Below are positions 51,719 through 59,997 of a DNA stretch of 64,000 bases, one piece after another. Every line of letters starts with the position of its first letter. Position 1 is the stretch's first letter. Under the pieces are notes generated by a model. It saw nothing but the letters and a program-made list of their open reading frames with translations. It did not search any database and had not been told where the DNA came from. This stretch comes from an uncultured Lachnospiraceae bacterium (GTDB lineage: Bacteria > Bacillota > Clostridia > Lachnospirales > Lachnospiraceae), in contig CAKRHP010000001.1 of NCBI GenBank assembly GCA_934339135.1, forward strand, positions 186,001 to 250,000. Reading direction: 5' to 3'. The position numbers were made by a program, and so were the translations under genes.

Positions 51719-51955
51719 GTTTTTCCACCGCCTTTACTATTATTTTAGCAAATCGCCCTGTCGTTGTAAGTTGTCATTTTCCTGTGTCTTTTTCCATAAT
51801 TTTTTCATCACTGCCAACACTTTTATTTTAATCATGCCTGTCCTTTCGATTTTTATTTTTTTTCACGTACACAAATTTGCTATTCACATATTGCAAATCA
51901 ATCTTATTTCATTCATAATGATTCATATAATTTTGTTGCAAAGGAGTGAATCATA

Positions 51956-54900
51956 ATGAATTTCAAAATAAATAAATTAATCATTTATCTTTTCTTCTGT
52001 CTCCTGAGCCTTTCGCTTTCTCCGGCTCTTCCTGCAACAGCTGCAACTACGGAATATACCATGGAAGATCTTATGAATTCTTCCCTGCCAAAGGGAGCAA
52101 CGATTCTATTAGAGAGTCGCAAAGATCTGGAATCTTTAGACAGCTATATCAATGATGGAATGCTTCGTTCCTCCTACGAATACACGTTTCGCCTGAACAA
52201 TGATATTGCCGTATCCGATTACACCTTTCGATATGATAAATCCACCAAAACTATTTCTATTTATTACAAAGATACTCTGGCATCCGTATATGATGAAAAT
52301 ACTTTTTCCTTTTATACGGATGAATCTCTACAAACCCCTGCAGATTTTACTTTTGAGGGAACACCCTGGAAACCCGTCGGTTCTTCCTCCCAGCCTTTTT
52401 GCGCCACATTCGACGGTAATGGTCACAAAATCACGGGACTGTGGAATACCTCATCCGATTCTTCTTTTTCTTCCCGGACAGAATCCGGTTTGTTTGCATG
52501 TCTGAAAAATGCGGTCATTTCAGATCTGACGATTGACGGTGCATTCCTGCAGCTCTCTTATGAGGCAGACTCCGATGATTCCCGGAATAATTCCGGGGCT
52601 GTGGGGCTTCTCTCCGGTTATTGCGATAATAGCACGATCCGGAACTGCCATCTGCAAAACGCATTTATCGATATTGAAAATCATTCAAACGCTTCTTTCG
52701 CTGTCGGTGGCCTTTGTGGACAGGGAGACGACAATGTGTTTGAAAACACATCTGCGTCCGCCAGTATCCATCTGTCCGCCAGACAAAAAAATCCGATATC
52801 TGCTGAGAATGCTTCTGAGGATTCTTCTGGTATCGCAGGTGCTTGCGGTATGCTGATGGGGTATAGCGATTCCAATCATTCCATCACTCTGTCCAATTGC
52901 AATACCTCCGGTCATATTGTTGATCACGACAGTTCCTATATCGCAGGAGGTCTCTGTGGAGAAATCATCGGCTCTCCTATCCTGATAAACTGTCAGAATC
53001 ATGCAGATATTCTTTCCGCTTGTATCGCCGGAGGGCTGATCGGATTTATTGAGATGGATTCCAAAGAATATGCCCTCGATTCTTCCGGCAAAATCCCTTC
53101 CGACACAGCAGATTCCTTTTGTATATACATCAACCGTGCGGTCAATACGGCATCCATTAACGGTATCTACGCAGGAGGAATTGTTGGGATCAGTTATGAT
53201 TATGCTTACTTTACTGGTAACTTTCCTTCCGACATTGATTACTATCGTCCTCTGACTATTCTCATTGGAAGCGAAAATTCCGGCACGATCCGTTCCTTTT
53301 CCAGAGGTGGTGGCATGATCGCTCTGGCCGGCTGTCCTTACCTGAAAGATTGTTCCAACCGCGGAATGATCGTGAATACAACTGCAGGCGCCATTTCTGT
53401 AAAGGATCGTTCCTTTATTCCACTGGCAAAGTATGATCCTGCAAATGCCAAACTATTTACGACCGACATTGGAAATATCCGGAAAGTTTCTGCTTGCATT
53501 GGCGGACTCATTGGTCAGACCTATCATAACACCTATATCTATAATTGCTATAATGATGCCGATATCAAGACAAATTTTGCTGTTTGCGGCGGTCTGATCG
53601 GACGTACCACAGAGCAAAATCCATGCAAGACCTTGATCATGGAAAACTGTTTTCACTGCGGAACGATCCATGTCGCCTCCAACAGCACAGCGCCGGCAAT
53701 TTCTACTGTCTCTCCGTCTTCCTCTGATCCGGAAGACACATCGGCAGATCATATCATTCGCCGGCCTGTTCTCACCGCAAGTCTGATCGGTTACTGCTAC
53801 AACAACTATAACAAGCGAAAGGTCAACTACTGTTATACGACAGAAGCCGATCTTCCATACTGTGGTTATTGGCCATATTCCATCTTGGACGGATCGGCAC
53901 TTTCAAACAATATCTCGGCTGTGAAACCGTCCAACAGCTGTATTGTTTCTTCTTCCCAGCTCTGTGGAAATGAAACCGCCATAAATATTGGCACATCCAC
54001 CTATAATTCCTATCCGGATCTTCTCTCCTGTCTGAATGCCTGGATTGCCAATTCAGAAAATACAGACCGGGCTTATGTTTCGACCTGTTATTTTCCAAAA
54101 TCTCCGCAAACCTGGTCCGGAGACACGGAACATCCCTGCCTGATATTATCCGATGCCCCTGATCCACGGAATTGCTCTCCTTTGCCGACGCCTTCCTACA
54201 GCTGGGCTCCTGTGGAATCACCTTCCCCTGCCAAAAAATCATATATTCCTCCCCCTACTGCTACCTTTCCTGCAAGTACAGACATCCCGTCTCCTGCTCC
54301 AACCTCTCCCCCGGAGAACACCCCCACAGAACCGTCTGCAGCCACTTCATCACCGGACAGCATGGATACCGCATCCTCAAGTCCATCTTTATCCAAACCG
54401 GATCTGCTGGCAGCAAAAGCCAACAAAATGGGAGGCATTCGAATTGTGTGGCACAACACTTCCCTATGCGATGGATATTTTGTCTGCCGTGCCATGGGCA
54501 AACATGCCAAATACAGCCTTGCTGCTACACTAAATACTTCCCAAACCAGGAAATACTTTACCACCACTTTCTCCGGCACCGGTACGCGCTGCACCTTTAT
54601 TGATACCAACATAAAACCAAACCGGACATATTACTATAAAGTGATTCCTTATACCCTTCAAAACGGAGAAAAAATATCCGGAACCGCCAGTAACCGCCGC
54701 AGGGTTTTATCCCGTATCATGGCTCCCGTCCTCACGGTACAACGCAAAAAAACCCACGATGGCCAACGTTTTCTGCGGATTACACTTCTAAAATATCAGG
54801 GACGTTATGCCGATATTTACATCCGAAAAAATAACAAAAAATATACGCTTCTCCAGTTGAAAAACGACAATATCAAGAAGCAAAAGAAAACCTTTGATCT

Positions 54901-55015
54901 GCGTTATACATTCCGAAAAGCAACCATCGGCATCAAGGTACAGACGTTCCAGAACAAAAAACGGTCAAACGGCAGTTTTTATTCCAGGAAAACCATTATA
55001 CAGATCAACGAATAA
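51956..55015 (+). CDS. Large secreted surface protein with GLUG-like repeats and Fn3-like C terminus
   Basis: Exported protein, 1019 residues. Signal peptide about 1-30; a beta-helix-like region (about 135-600) with many GGLCGE/GGLIGF/GGIVGI/GGLIGR turns of the GLUG type alternating with short strands (LINCQNHADILSACIAGG); a Ser/Pro/Thr linker (about 740-820); then a fibronectin-III-like domain (about 825-920, GIRIVWHNTSLCDGYFVCR) and a basic C-terminal domain. No LPxTG motif. It heads a three-gene set with a membrane kinase (34 bp gap). A surface sensor or adhesin role is inferred. Confidence 0.8.
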   Translation: MNFKINKLIIYLFFCLLSLSLSPALPATAATTEYTMEDLMNSSLPKGATILLESRKDLESLDSYINDGMLRSSYEYTFRLNNDIAVSDYTFRYDKSTKTISIYYKDTLASVYDENTFSFYTDESLQTPADFTFEGTPWKPVGSSSQPFCATFDGNGHKITGLWNTSSDSSFSSRTESGLFACLKNAVISDLTIDGAFLQLSYEADSDDSRNNSGAVGLLSGYCDNSTIRNCHLQNAFIDIENHSNASFAVGGLCGQGDDNVFENTSASASIHLSARQKNPISAENASEDSSGIAGACGMLMGYSDSNHSITLSNCNTSGHIVDHDSSYIAGGLCGEIIGSPILINCQNHADILSACIAGGLIGFIEMDSKEYALDSSGKIPSDTADSFCIYINRAVNTASINGIYAGGIVGISYDYAYFTGNFPSDIDYYRPLTILIGSENSGTIRSFSRGGGMIALAGCPYLKDCSNRGMIVNTTAGAISVKDRSFIPLAKYDPANAKLFTTDIGNIRKVSACIGGLIGQTYHNTYIYNCYNDADIKTNFAVCGGLIGRTTEQNPCKTLIMENCFHCGTIHVASNSTAPAISTVSPSSSDPEDTSADHIIRRPVLTASLIGYCYNNYNKRKVNYCYTTEADLPYCGYWPYSILDGSALSNNISAVKPSNSCIVSSSQLCGNETAINIGTSTYNSYPDLLSCLNAWIANSENTDRAYVSTCYFPKSPQTWSGDTEHPCLILSDAPDPRNCSPLPTPSYSWAPVESPSPAKKSYIPPPTATFPASTDIPSPAPTSPPENTPTEPSAATSSPDSMDTASSSPSLSKPDLLAAKANKMGGIRIVWHNTSLCDGYFVCRAMGKHAKYSLAATLNTSQTRKYFTTTFSGTGTRCTFIDTNIKPNRTYYYKVIPYTLQNGEKISGTASNRRRVLSRIMAPVLTVQRKKTHDGQRFLRITLLKYQGRYADIYIRKNNKKYTLLQLKNDNIKKQKKTFDLRYTFRKATIGIKVQTFQNKKRSNGSFYSRKTIIQINE

Positions 55016-55049
55016 CCACATGTGACACAATTTACAAGAGGACAAGATC

Positions 55050-56411
55050 ATGAGTAATCATAAACATTCATTTCAGCCGGGAGACATTGTCCGGGATCGT
55101 TATGAAATATTAGAAGAATTAGGCAGTGGCGGCTTTGCAACAACCTACAAGGCTTTTGACCATGCCCTGAGCATTCCGGTTGCCCTGAAGGTATACCACC
55201 ACAGCTCATTTTCCGGTCAGGAAGAAGCGACGAAGGAAGCAAAAATCGCTGCCGGCTTTTACGATCTGGAGGGCATTGCTTCTGCCCGTGATTTTTTTGA
55301 AGAAGACCGTATTCCTTATATTGTTATGGAATATGTTGATGGAATGAATATCAAAGAATATGTAAAACAAAACGGACGCATCCGCGGGGATAAAATGCTC
55401 CTCATGCTAAAACCTCTTCTGCAAAGTCTCATACACATTCACGAAAAAGGAATCCTTCATCGGGATATCAGTGCCGACAATATCCTTCTTACAGAAGATG
55501 GCAGGCTAAAACTGATTGACTTTGGCGCTGCCCGATTAACACAAAAAGCGAAGGGCGAGGAATTTACACTGATTTTTAAACGCGGCTTTGCCCCCATCGA
55601 ACAATGCAGCAGCGGCAGAAAACAAGGACCATGGACAGATGTATATGGCATCTGTGCAACTATGTATTATATGGTAACCGGCATCATACCGCCAGACTCC
55701 GTCAACCGCCTGATCAATGATACACTAATTCCTCTGCAGCAGATCGACGGAATCGGACTCACCCCACAGGAAATGGATTGCATTACGAAGGGACTGGCCG
55801 TCCAACCGGAGGACCGCTATTCATCCATGGCATTTTTGTATACCGGTCTATACGGAAACGGTAACACAGACGAGCTTCTTTCGAAAAACAGCACAAACCT
55901 GCCCTCCGCAGTTTCCACCACAGAATCAAACTTTACGGAAAAACTGATCAACGATATCACGGACTCTTTAAAAAAGCAGTCTTTACTTCGTATCGCCCAA
56001 AAATTTAAGCTGCCGTTTTTTCTCCTTCTTCTGATCCTCCTTATTTCGGGAACTGCCGTACGGTATTTTCATCCGTCCTCAGCTCCGAAAGACGTTACAA
56101 CCGTAACCGCTCCCCCTGCGCAGACATCTGTTGAAACCGCAGGTATCTCCCCGTCTCCGGCGGCAAGCCCCCTCAACACTTTTAGATCGGCGGTCTCTAC
56201 ACCACCATCCCCAAAAACACCTCGGCCATCGAAAAAACCCCTTTCTCCTTCCGGCACACCGAAACGAAAGGCTTCCATCCCCACCAAAAAGTCTTCCGGA
56301 AGCTCCTCTGTCCAAAAACGTCCAACGGTTACACCTTCCGGCAAAAAAAAGACAGAAAAACTTCCTCAAAAAAACTCCAAAAAATTTGATGGCGATCTTG
56401 ATGGATTATAA
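55050..56411 (+). CDS. Transmembrane Ser/Thr protein kinase
   Basis: Hanks-type kinase, 453 residues. Glycine loop LGSGGFATTYK (24-34), catalytic lysine K47, HRD at 137-139, DFG at 157-159 and an APIEQ motif all look intact, so it should be active. A TM segment at about 321-340 leads to an extracytoplasmic Pro/Ser/Thr/Lys-rich tail of about 110 residues without PASTA repeats. This differs from the housekeeping PrkC/StkP kinases. Neighbours are a GLUG-like surface protein upstream and an HTH-like protein downstream, probably in one operon. Confidence 0.92.
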   Translation: MSNHKHSFQPGDIVRDRYEILEELGSGGFATTYKAFDHALSIPVALKVYHHSSFSGQEEATKEAKIAAGFYDLEGIASARDFFEEDRIPYIVMEYVDGMNIKEYVKQNGRIRGDKMLLMLKPLLQSLIHIHEKGILHRDISADNILLTEDGRLKLIDFGAARLTQKAKGEEFTLIFKRGFAPIEQCSSGRKQGPWTDVYGICATMYYMVTGIIPPDSVNRLINDTLIPLQQIDGIGLTPQEMDCITKGLAVQPEDRYSSMAFLYTGLYGNGNTDELLSKNSTNLPSAVSTTESNFTEKLINDITDSLKKQSLLRIAQKFKLPFFLLLLILLISGTAVRYFHPSSAPKDVTTVTAPPAQTSVETAGISPSPAASPLNTFRSAVSTPPSPKTPRPSKKPLSPSGTPKRKASIPTKKSSGSSSVQKRPTVTPSGKKKTEKLPQKNSKKFDGDLDGL

Positions 56412-56447
56412 AATGAAAAATCTTATGGATCATAGAAGGAGAACATC

Positions 56448-57914
56448 ATGAACAGTAAACAAAAAATTATAAATATACTCCGGGCAGAAGCCCAGCCACG
56501 GTCAGATATTTATCTGATCCGAAAGTGGGCAATTTCTAATAACACCCCGTCCCCGATCCTACCCGGAAATTGCTCCGAAGAAGTACGTCGGGATGCATAT
56601 CTCCATTTTTATAAACAGATAAAGCCCTTTAAAATTGTTTCACGTCAGACCATTCAGCGCTGGTTTGGCATTGGCGGATTTTCCATGCCATCCCGCAGAC
56701 AATTTCTGCAATGCGCCCTTTGTCTCCATTTCAGCCTGAAGGAGACCCAGGAGTATCTTTTGCACGGACTGTCCCAATGGGACCTTCAAATCAATGATTA
56801 CGAAGAAATGATCTGTATGTATTGTCTGGAAAATGATCTGGGCCCGGAAAACTTTCATTTTATGGTAGAATTCTTTGAAACACATACGGATCAGGAGCTG
56901 CGTCCACTTCAAACCGCACGCACAGACATACTCAAAAAAACATATGAAAAGAAAAAAAATCTGCCTCTGAAAGATTTTTTACTTTGGATGTGTCACAGTG
57001 CAGAATTATTCAAAGGGTACAGCATGACTGTTTACAGTTACTACGTCTCCCTTCTCAATGAGGCTTTCACATACTATCAGACAGAATGCCGTGAAGAGCT
57101 GCAGACACTGCTGTCCCGGACGGATTATGCAATCTGGAAAACGGAGCAAAACAGCAATGACATTTATTTACGGGAAACAGAAAAAGAACATATTCACCGT
57201 TATCTCAAAAATATCCAGCGCCGGAAATCTTCTTCTGTGGATCCCCACGACCTAAAAGATATCCAGAATCTTTATGTCATTGCCTATGCACCTAAAGCAC
57301 GTATTACAGATCTTTTAAACCAGATCTACCATAATAACCAAAAAGACTCCAAAACATGGAACGAAGAAATATTTGCTCTGCTTTCGGATTATTTAGGCGA
57401 AGAAATACAATGGGAAAACTCAAAATATATTTCCGAGCTCCTTTCCATATCTGCCCAGAAAGAACAACAAATGCTCTACCAAAGAGCAAACACTACTCTG
57501 AAACAGCTTTCGGAAAAGGATACCTGCCCGGAGTGGATCTGTCAACCCCTTCGCCAAAAATTTCCCGATGCTCAAAAACTGTCCGCAGGGGAAGCCCAAA
57601 AAATCATATCAAAGGAATTAAAAAAACAAAAAACAAGAGTCCGCAACATCCAGCGCTCAGATTTTCTTCTCCTGATACAATATATCTTTTCTGTCCGATA
57701 CGATCAACAGATTCGGCAAAATATGACCGGATACGATCAGAAGGAGGCTCGACAGGCTTTTATCTCACTGGCAGATACAATTCTTACTACTTGTGATATG
57801 CGCGAAATCAATGCACAATACCGCCTTGATCATCTGATCCTTTCCTGCATCACAAGTGAAGAAGTGATACTTTTAGGGGATCTTTTAGATCTCGATTTTT
57901 GGGATGAATCCTAA
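56448..57914 (+). CDS. 488-residue protein with HTH-like N terminus, linked to the kinase
   Basis: Soluble helical protein. Residues about 55-105 contain FKIVSRQTIQRWFGIGG and MPSRRQFLQCALCLHFSLKETQEYLLHG, which reads like the second half of an XRE-type HTH domain (a turn, then a helix with L-x-E-T-x-x-L-L). The rest is helical with many charged residues and no known catalytic motif. It begins 36 bp after the kinase stop with AGAAGGAGAA upstream. It may be a kinase substrate that regulates transcription; that is inference from position only. Confidence 0.7.
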   Translation: MNSKQKIINILRAEAQPRSDIYLIRKWAISNNTPSPILPGNCSEEVRRDAYLHFYKQIKPFKIVSRQTIQRWFGIGGFSMPSRRQFLQCALCLHFSLKETQEYLLHGLSQWDLQINDYEEMICMYCLENDLGPENFHFMVEFFETHTDQELRPLQTARTDILKKTYEKKKNLPLKDFLLWMCHSAELFKGYSMTVYSYYVSLLNEAFTYYQTECREELQTLLSRTDYAIWKTEQNSNDIYLRETEKEHIHRYLKNIQRRKSSSVDPHDLKDIQNLYVIAYAPKARITDLLNQIYHNNQKDSKTWNEEIFALLSDYLGEEIQWENSKYISELLSISAQKEQQMLYQRANTTLKQLSEKDTCPEWICQPLRQKFPDAQKLSAGEAQKIISKELKKQKTRVRNIQRSDFLLLIQYIFSVRYDQQIRQNMTGYDQKEARQAFISLADTILTTCDMREINAQYRLDHLILSCITSEEVILLGDLLDLDFWDES

Positions 57915-57923
57915 GCACAAAGA

Positions 57924-57956
57924 AAGATCCCCTGCAGACCGCGTCTGCAGGGGATT
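57924..57956. terminator. Hairpin between the kinase operon and the tRNA array
   Basis: ATCCCCTGCAGAC (around 57927-57939) and GTCTGCAGGGGAT pair around CGC, a very stable 13-bp stem with short T content on either side. It probably ends both convergent transcripts. Confidence 0.75.
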
Positions 57957-57963
57957 CCCTCTA

Positions 57964-58035
57964 CTGGGCTAACCAGATTCGAACTGGTGAATGCAGGAGT
58001 CAAAGTCCTGTGCCTTACCGCTTGGCGATAGCCCA
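57964..58035 (-). tRNA. tRNA-Gln(TTG)
   Basis: 72 nt; 7-bp acceptor stem TGGGCTA/TAGCCCA, anticodon loop CTTTGAC with anticodon TTG, and TTCGAATC in the T loop. The CCA end is not encoded. Last of five tRNAs on the minus strand. Confidence 0.97.
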
Positions 58036-58080
58036 TTATTCTATTGTACTTTTCTCTGCATTTATGGAAAAGTACCTTCC

Positions 58081-58114
58081 GGAAACAAAAAGTTTCCTAT
58101 ACAGTAACAAAAAT
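58081..58114. repeat. Copy of a short palindromic repeat between tRNA genes
   Basis: GGAAAC...AAGTTTCCTATA.AGTA..AAA matches the element at 20343-20376 beside ileS with a few changes. Its stem is shorter here. Confidence 0.45.
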
Positions 58115-58146
58115 CCCTGCTATAACTTCTATAACAAGGATTCTAA

Positions 58147-58221
58147 GGTGGATACTGGGATTCGAACCCAGGGCCTCCAGAGCCACAATCTGGCGCGCTA
58201 ACCAGCTGCGCTATACCCACC
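58147..58221 (-). tRNA. tRNA-His(GTG)
   Basis: 75 nt including the extra 5' G that pairs with C73, the tRNA-His identity element. Anticodon loop ATTGTGG with GTG; T loop GGTTCGAATCC. Confidence 0.97.
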
Positions 58222-58313
58222 ATAATTATAATGTGGCGAACTTTTCACTGGCACGAAAAGCTGCTTACTTAACAAAATCAGAGATATCTGCCAAAAACAT
58301 ACTCTCTGATCAA

Positions 58314-58387
58314 CGTGCCAGAAGGGATTCGAACCCCCGACAAACGGCTTAGAAGGCCGTTGCTCTATCCAACTGAGCTACTAGCAC
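58314..58387 (-). tRNA. tRNA-Arg(TCT)
   Basis: 74 nt; acceptor GTGCTAG/CTGGCAC with one G-T pair, anticodon stem CGGCC/GCCG and anticodon TCT reading AGA/AGG. No encoded CCA. Confidence 0.96.
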
Positions 58388-58391
58388 AAAG

Positions 58392-58462
58392 AGCGGGTGA
58401 TGGGAATCGAACCCACGTATCCAGCTTGGAAGGCTGGTGTTCTACCATTGAACTACACCCGC
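58392..58462 (-). tRNA. tRNA-Gly(TCC)
   Basis: 71 nt; acceptor GCGGGTG/CACCCGC, anticodon TCC in CTTCCAA, T loop GGTTCGATTCC. Only 4 bp separate it from tRNA-Arg, so the array is one transcript. Confidence 0.96.
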
Positions 58463-58521
58463 ATAAATTGGAAAGTCCAAACTTCAACTTCCCTATATTA
58501 AATTTATAACTTACGTCACAA

Positions 58522-58596
58522 TCGGGGTGACAGGATTCGAACCTGCGACCCCCTGATCCCAAATCAGGTACACTAGCCAAACTGTGCCACACCCCG
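58522..58596 (-). tRNA. tRNA-Pro(TGG)
   Basis: 75 nt; acceptor CGGGGTG/CACCCCG, anticodon TGG in TTTGGGA, discriminator A. First gene of the array. Confidence 0.96.
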
Positions 58597-58630
58597 AAGA
58601 GTTTTAAGTCATTTCCGTGACGCAAGTAAG

Positions 58631-58659
58631 AGTATATTATACTCAAGCCAAAATGTCAA
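58631..58659 (-). promoter_or_regulatory. Promoter of the tRNA array
   Basis: TTGACA (58659-58654) and TATACT (58636-58631) on the minus strand, spacer 17 bp, 35 bp before tRNA-Pro. Confidence 0.75.
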
Positions 58660-58678
58660 CACTTTTTTTCGATTTTTT

Positions 58679-58873
58679 TTAATTTTTTTCATCTTTTTTT
58701 TCAAGAAAGCCGCGAAAGCCCTTTTCTACCTGCTTTCGTGGCAACATGACACGATGCCCGCATCCCATACATTCCATCTTGATATCCATTCCAACTCTGA
58801 CCAGCTTCCAACAATTTTCTCCACATGGATGCTGTTTTTTCATTTTGATCACATCACCTACATGAAGCTCCAT
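58679..58873 (-). CDS. DUF951-family small protein
   Basis: A 64-residue protein with MELHVGDVIKMKKQHPCGENCWK and later MECMGCGHRVMLPR, each given in part, the DUF951 signature with a Cys-rich zinc-ribbon-like core. It is widespread in Firmicutes and of unknown function. A GGGGAAAG site precedes the ATG. It lies upstream of the tRNA array on the same strand. Confidence 0.9.
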   Translation of the reverse strand: MELHVGDVIKMKKQHPCGENCWKLVRVGMDIKMECMGCGHRVMLPRKQVEKGFRGFLEKKDEKN

Positions 58874-59114
58874 CTTTCTTTCCCCGCTTTCCTATTCTTA
58901 TTATCCTGTAATTATTTCCTCCATCATAACATTTCTTCCATATTTTTGTAAATATCCGGATGCAACGTTTATGTCACAAAATCAGAAATACCACTTGCAT
59001 AAAATCGCAAAAGGATGTATATTATACTTTATAAAGTAGTTTTCATTACTACGTGTGTTATTTTTGCAAACCATTTATCGACAGATGAATCATATCATAG
59101 AACGGAGGGATATT

Positions 59115-59840
59115 ATGACGACTCTTACCAATTCACAATCCTATCCGGGATCGACTGCTATTACACAATCTTCCGTCGTTTCCCACACAACATTCCGATT
59201 AAAGGATCCAGCAAGTGCCATTACCCATTTTATTGGCATGGTAGCCGCTGTCTCCGCAGCACCGTTTTTATTAGAAAGAGCTGCTCAGGCCGGCACAGTC
59301 AAAAGCGTTGTATCCAGTCTTTTATTTATTTTAAGCATGATCCTGTTGTATGGTGCCAGCACCTTTTATCATGCCATTATTACAAATGATAAGGCAACGC
59401 TCCTGTTAAAAAAGCTGGATCATATTATGATCTATTTTCTGATCGCCGGAAGCTATACGCCGGTCTGCATGCTGGTTCTGCCATCCTCTATCGGCACACC
59501 CCTCTGCCTGATCGTCTGGGGACTGGCTCTGGCAGGTCTGTTCCTCACCGCTGTCTGGGTCGATTCCCCCAAATGGCTCAACTCCACCATTTACATTGCC
59601 ATGGGCTGGCTCTGTATTTTTGCGATCCGCAGCATTTACCATTACATGTGTCCTCAGGCTTTTTTCTGGCTGTTTGCCGGCGGTGTGATCTATACCATTG
59701 GCGGCGTGATCTACGCATTAAAGCTCCCTGTATTTAACAGGCTGCATCCGGGCTTTGGCGGCCACGAAATCTTTCATCTTTTTGTTATGGGAGGCAGTCT
59801 TTGTCATTTTGTCATGGTATACAGCTATCTACTAAAATAA
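59115..59840 (+). CDS. Hemolysin III family (PAQR-type) membrane protein
   Basis: Seven-TM protein of the YqfA/hemolysin III group, 241 residues. After a polar N-terminal 35 residues it shows AITHFIGMV, then STFYHAI and LLKKLDHIMIYFLIAGSYTP, the conserved His/Asp/Ser motif set thought to hold a metal, and a final FGGHEIFHLFVMGG. The family relates to eukaryotic PAQR receptors and probably acts on membrane lipids; haemolysis is not implied. The start at 59115 follows GGAGGG. Confidence 0.93.
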   Translation: MTTLTNSQSYPGSTAITQSSVVSHTTFRLKDPASAITHFIGMVAAVSAAPFLLERAAQAGTVKSVVSSLLFILSMILLYGASTFYHAIITNDKATLLLKKLDHIMIYFLIAGSYTPVCMLVLPSSIGTPLCLIVWGLALAGLFLTAVWVDSPKWLNSTIYIAMGWLCIFAIRSIYHYMCPQAFFWLFAGGVIYTIGGVIYALKLPVFNRLHPGFGGHEIFHLFVMGGSLCHFVMVYSYLLK

Positions 59841-59884
59841 TAGCTGATATTCCATATAACTCTCAACAGAAGGCTAAGTAAAAA

Positions 59885-59928
59885 TAAAAGAAGCATTCTC
59901 AAAACCGAAAATGCTTCTTTTGTTTTTG
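59885..59928 (+). terminator. Terminator after the hemolysin III gene
   Basis: AAAGAAGCATT (59887-59897) pairs with AATGCTTCTTT (59910-59920), followed by TGTTTTTG. About 50 bp past the stop codon. Confidence 0.85.
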
Positions 59929-59997
59929 CAGTATTAAATTCTTCACCTCAGATCCAATAACTGTTCCGGAATTTTGTTATATCCGGGCGGACATTTT

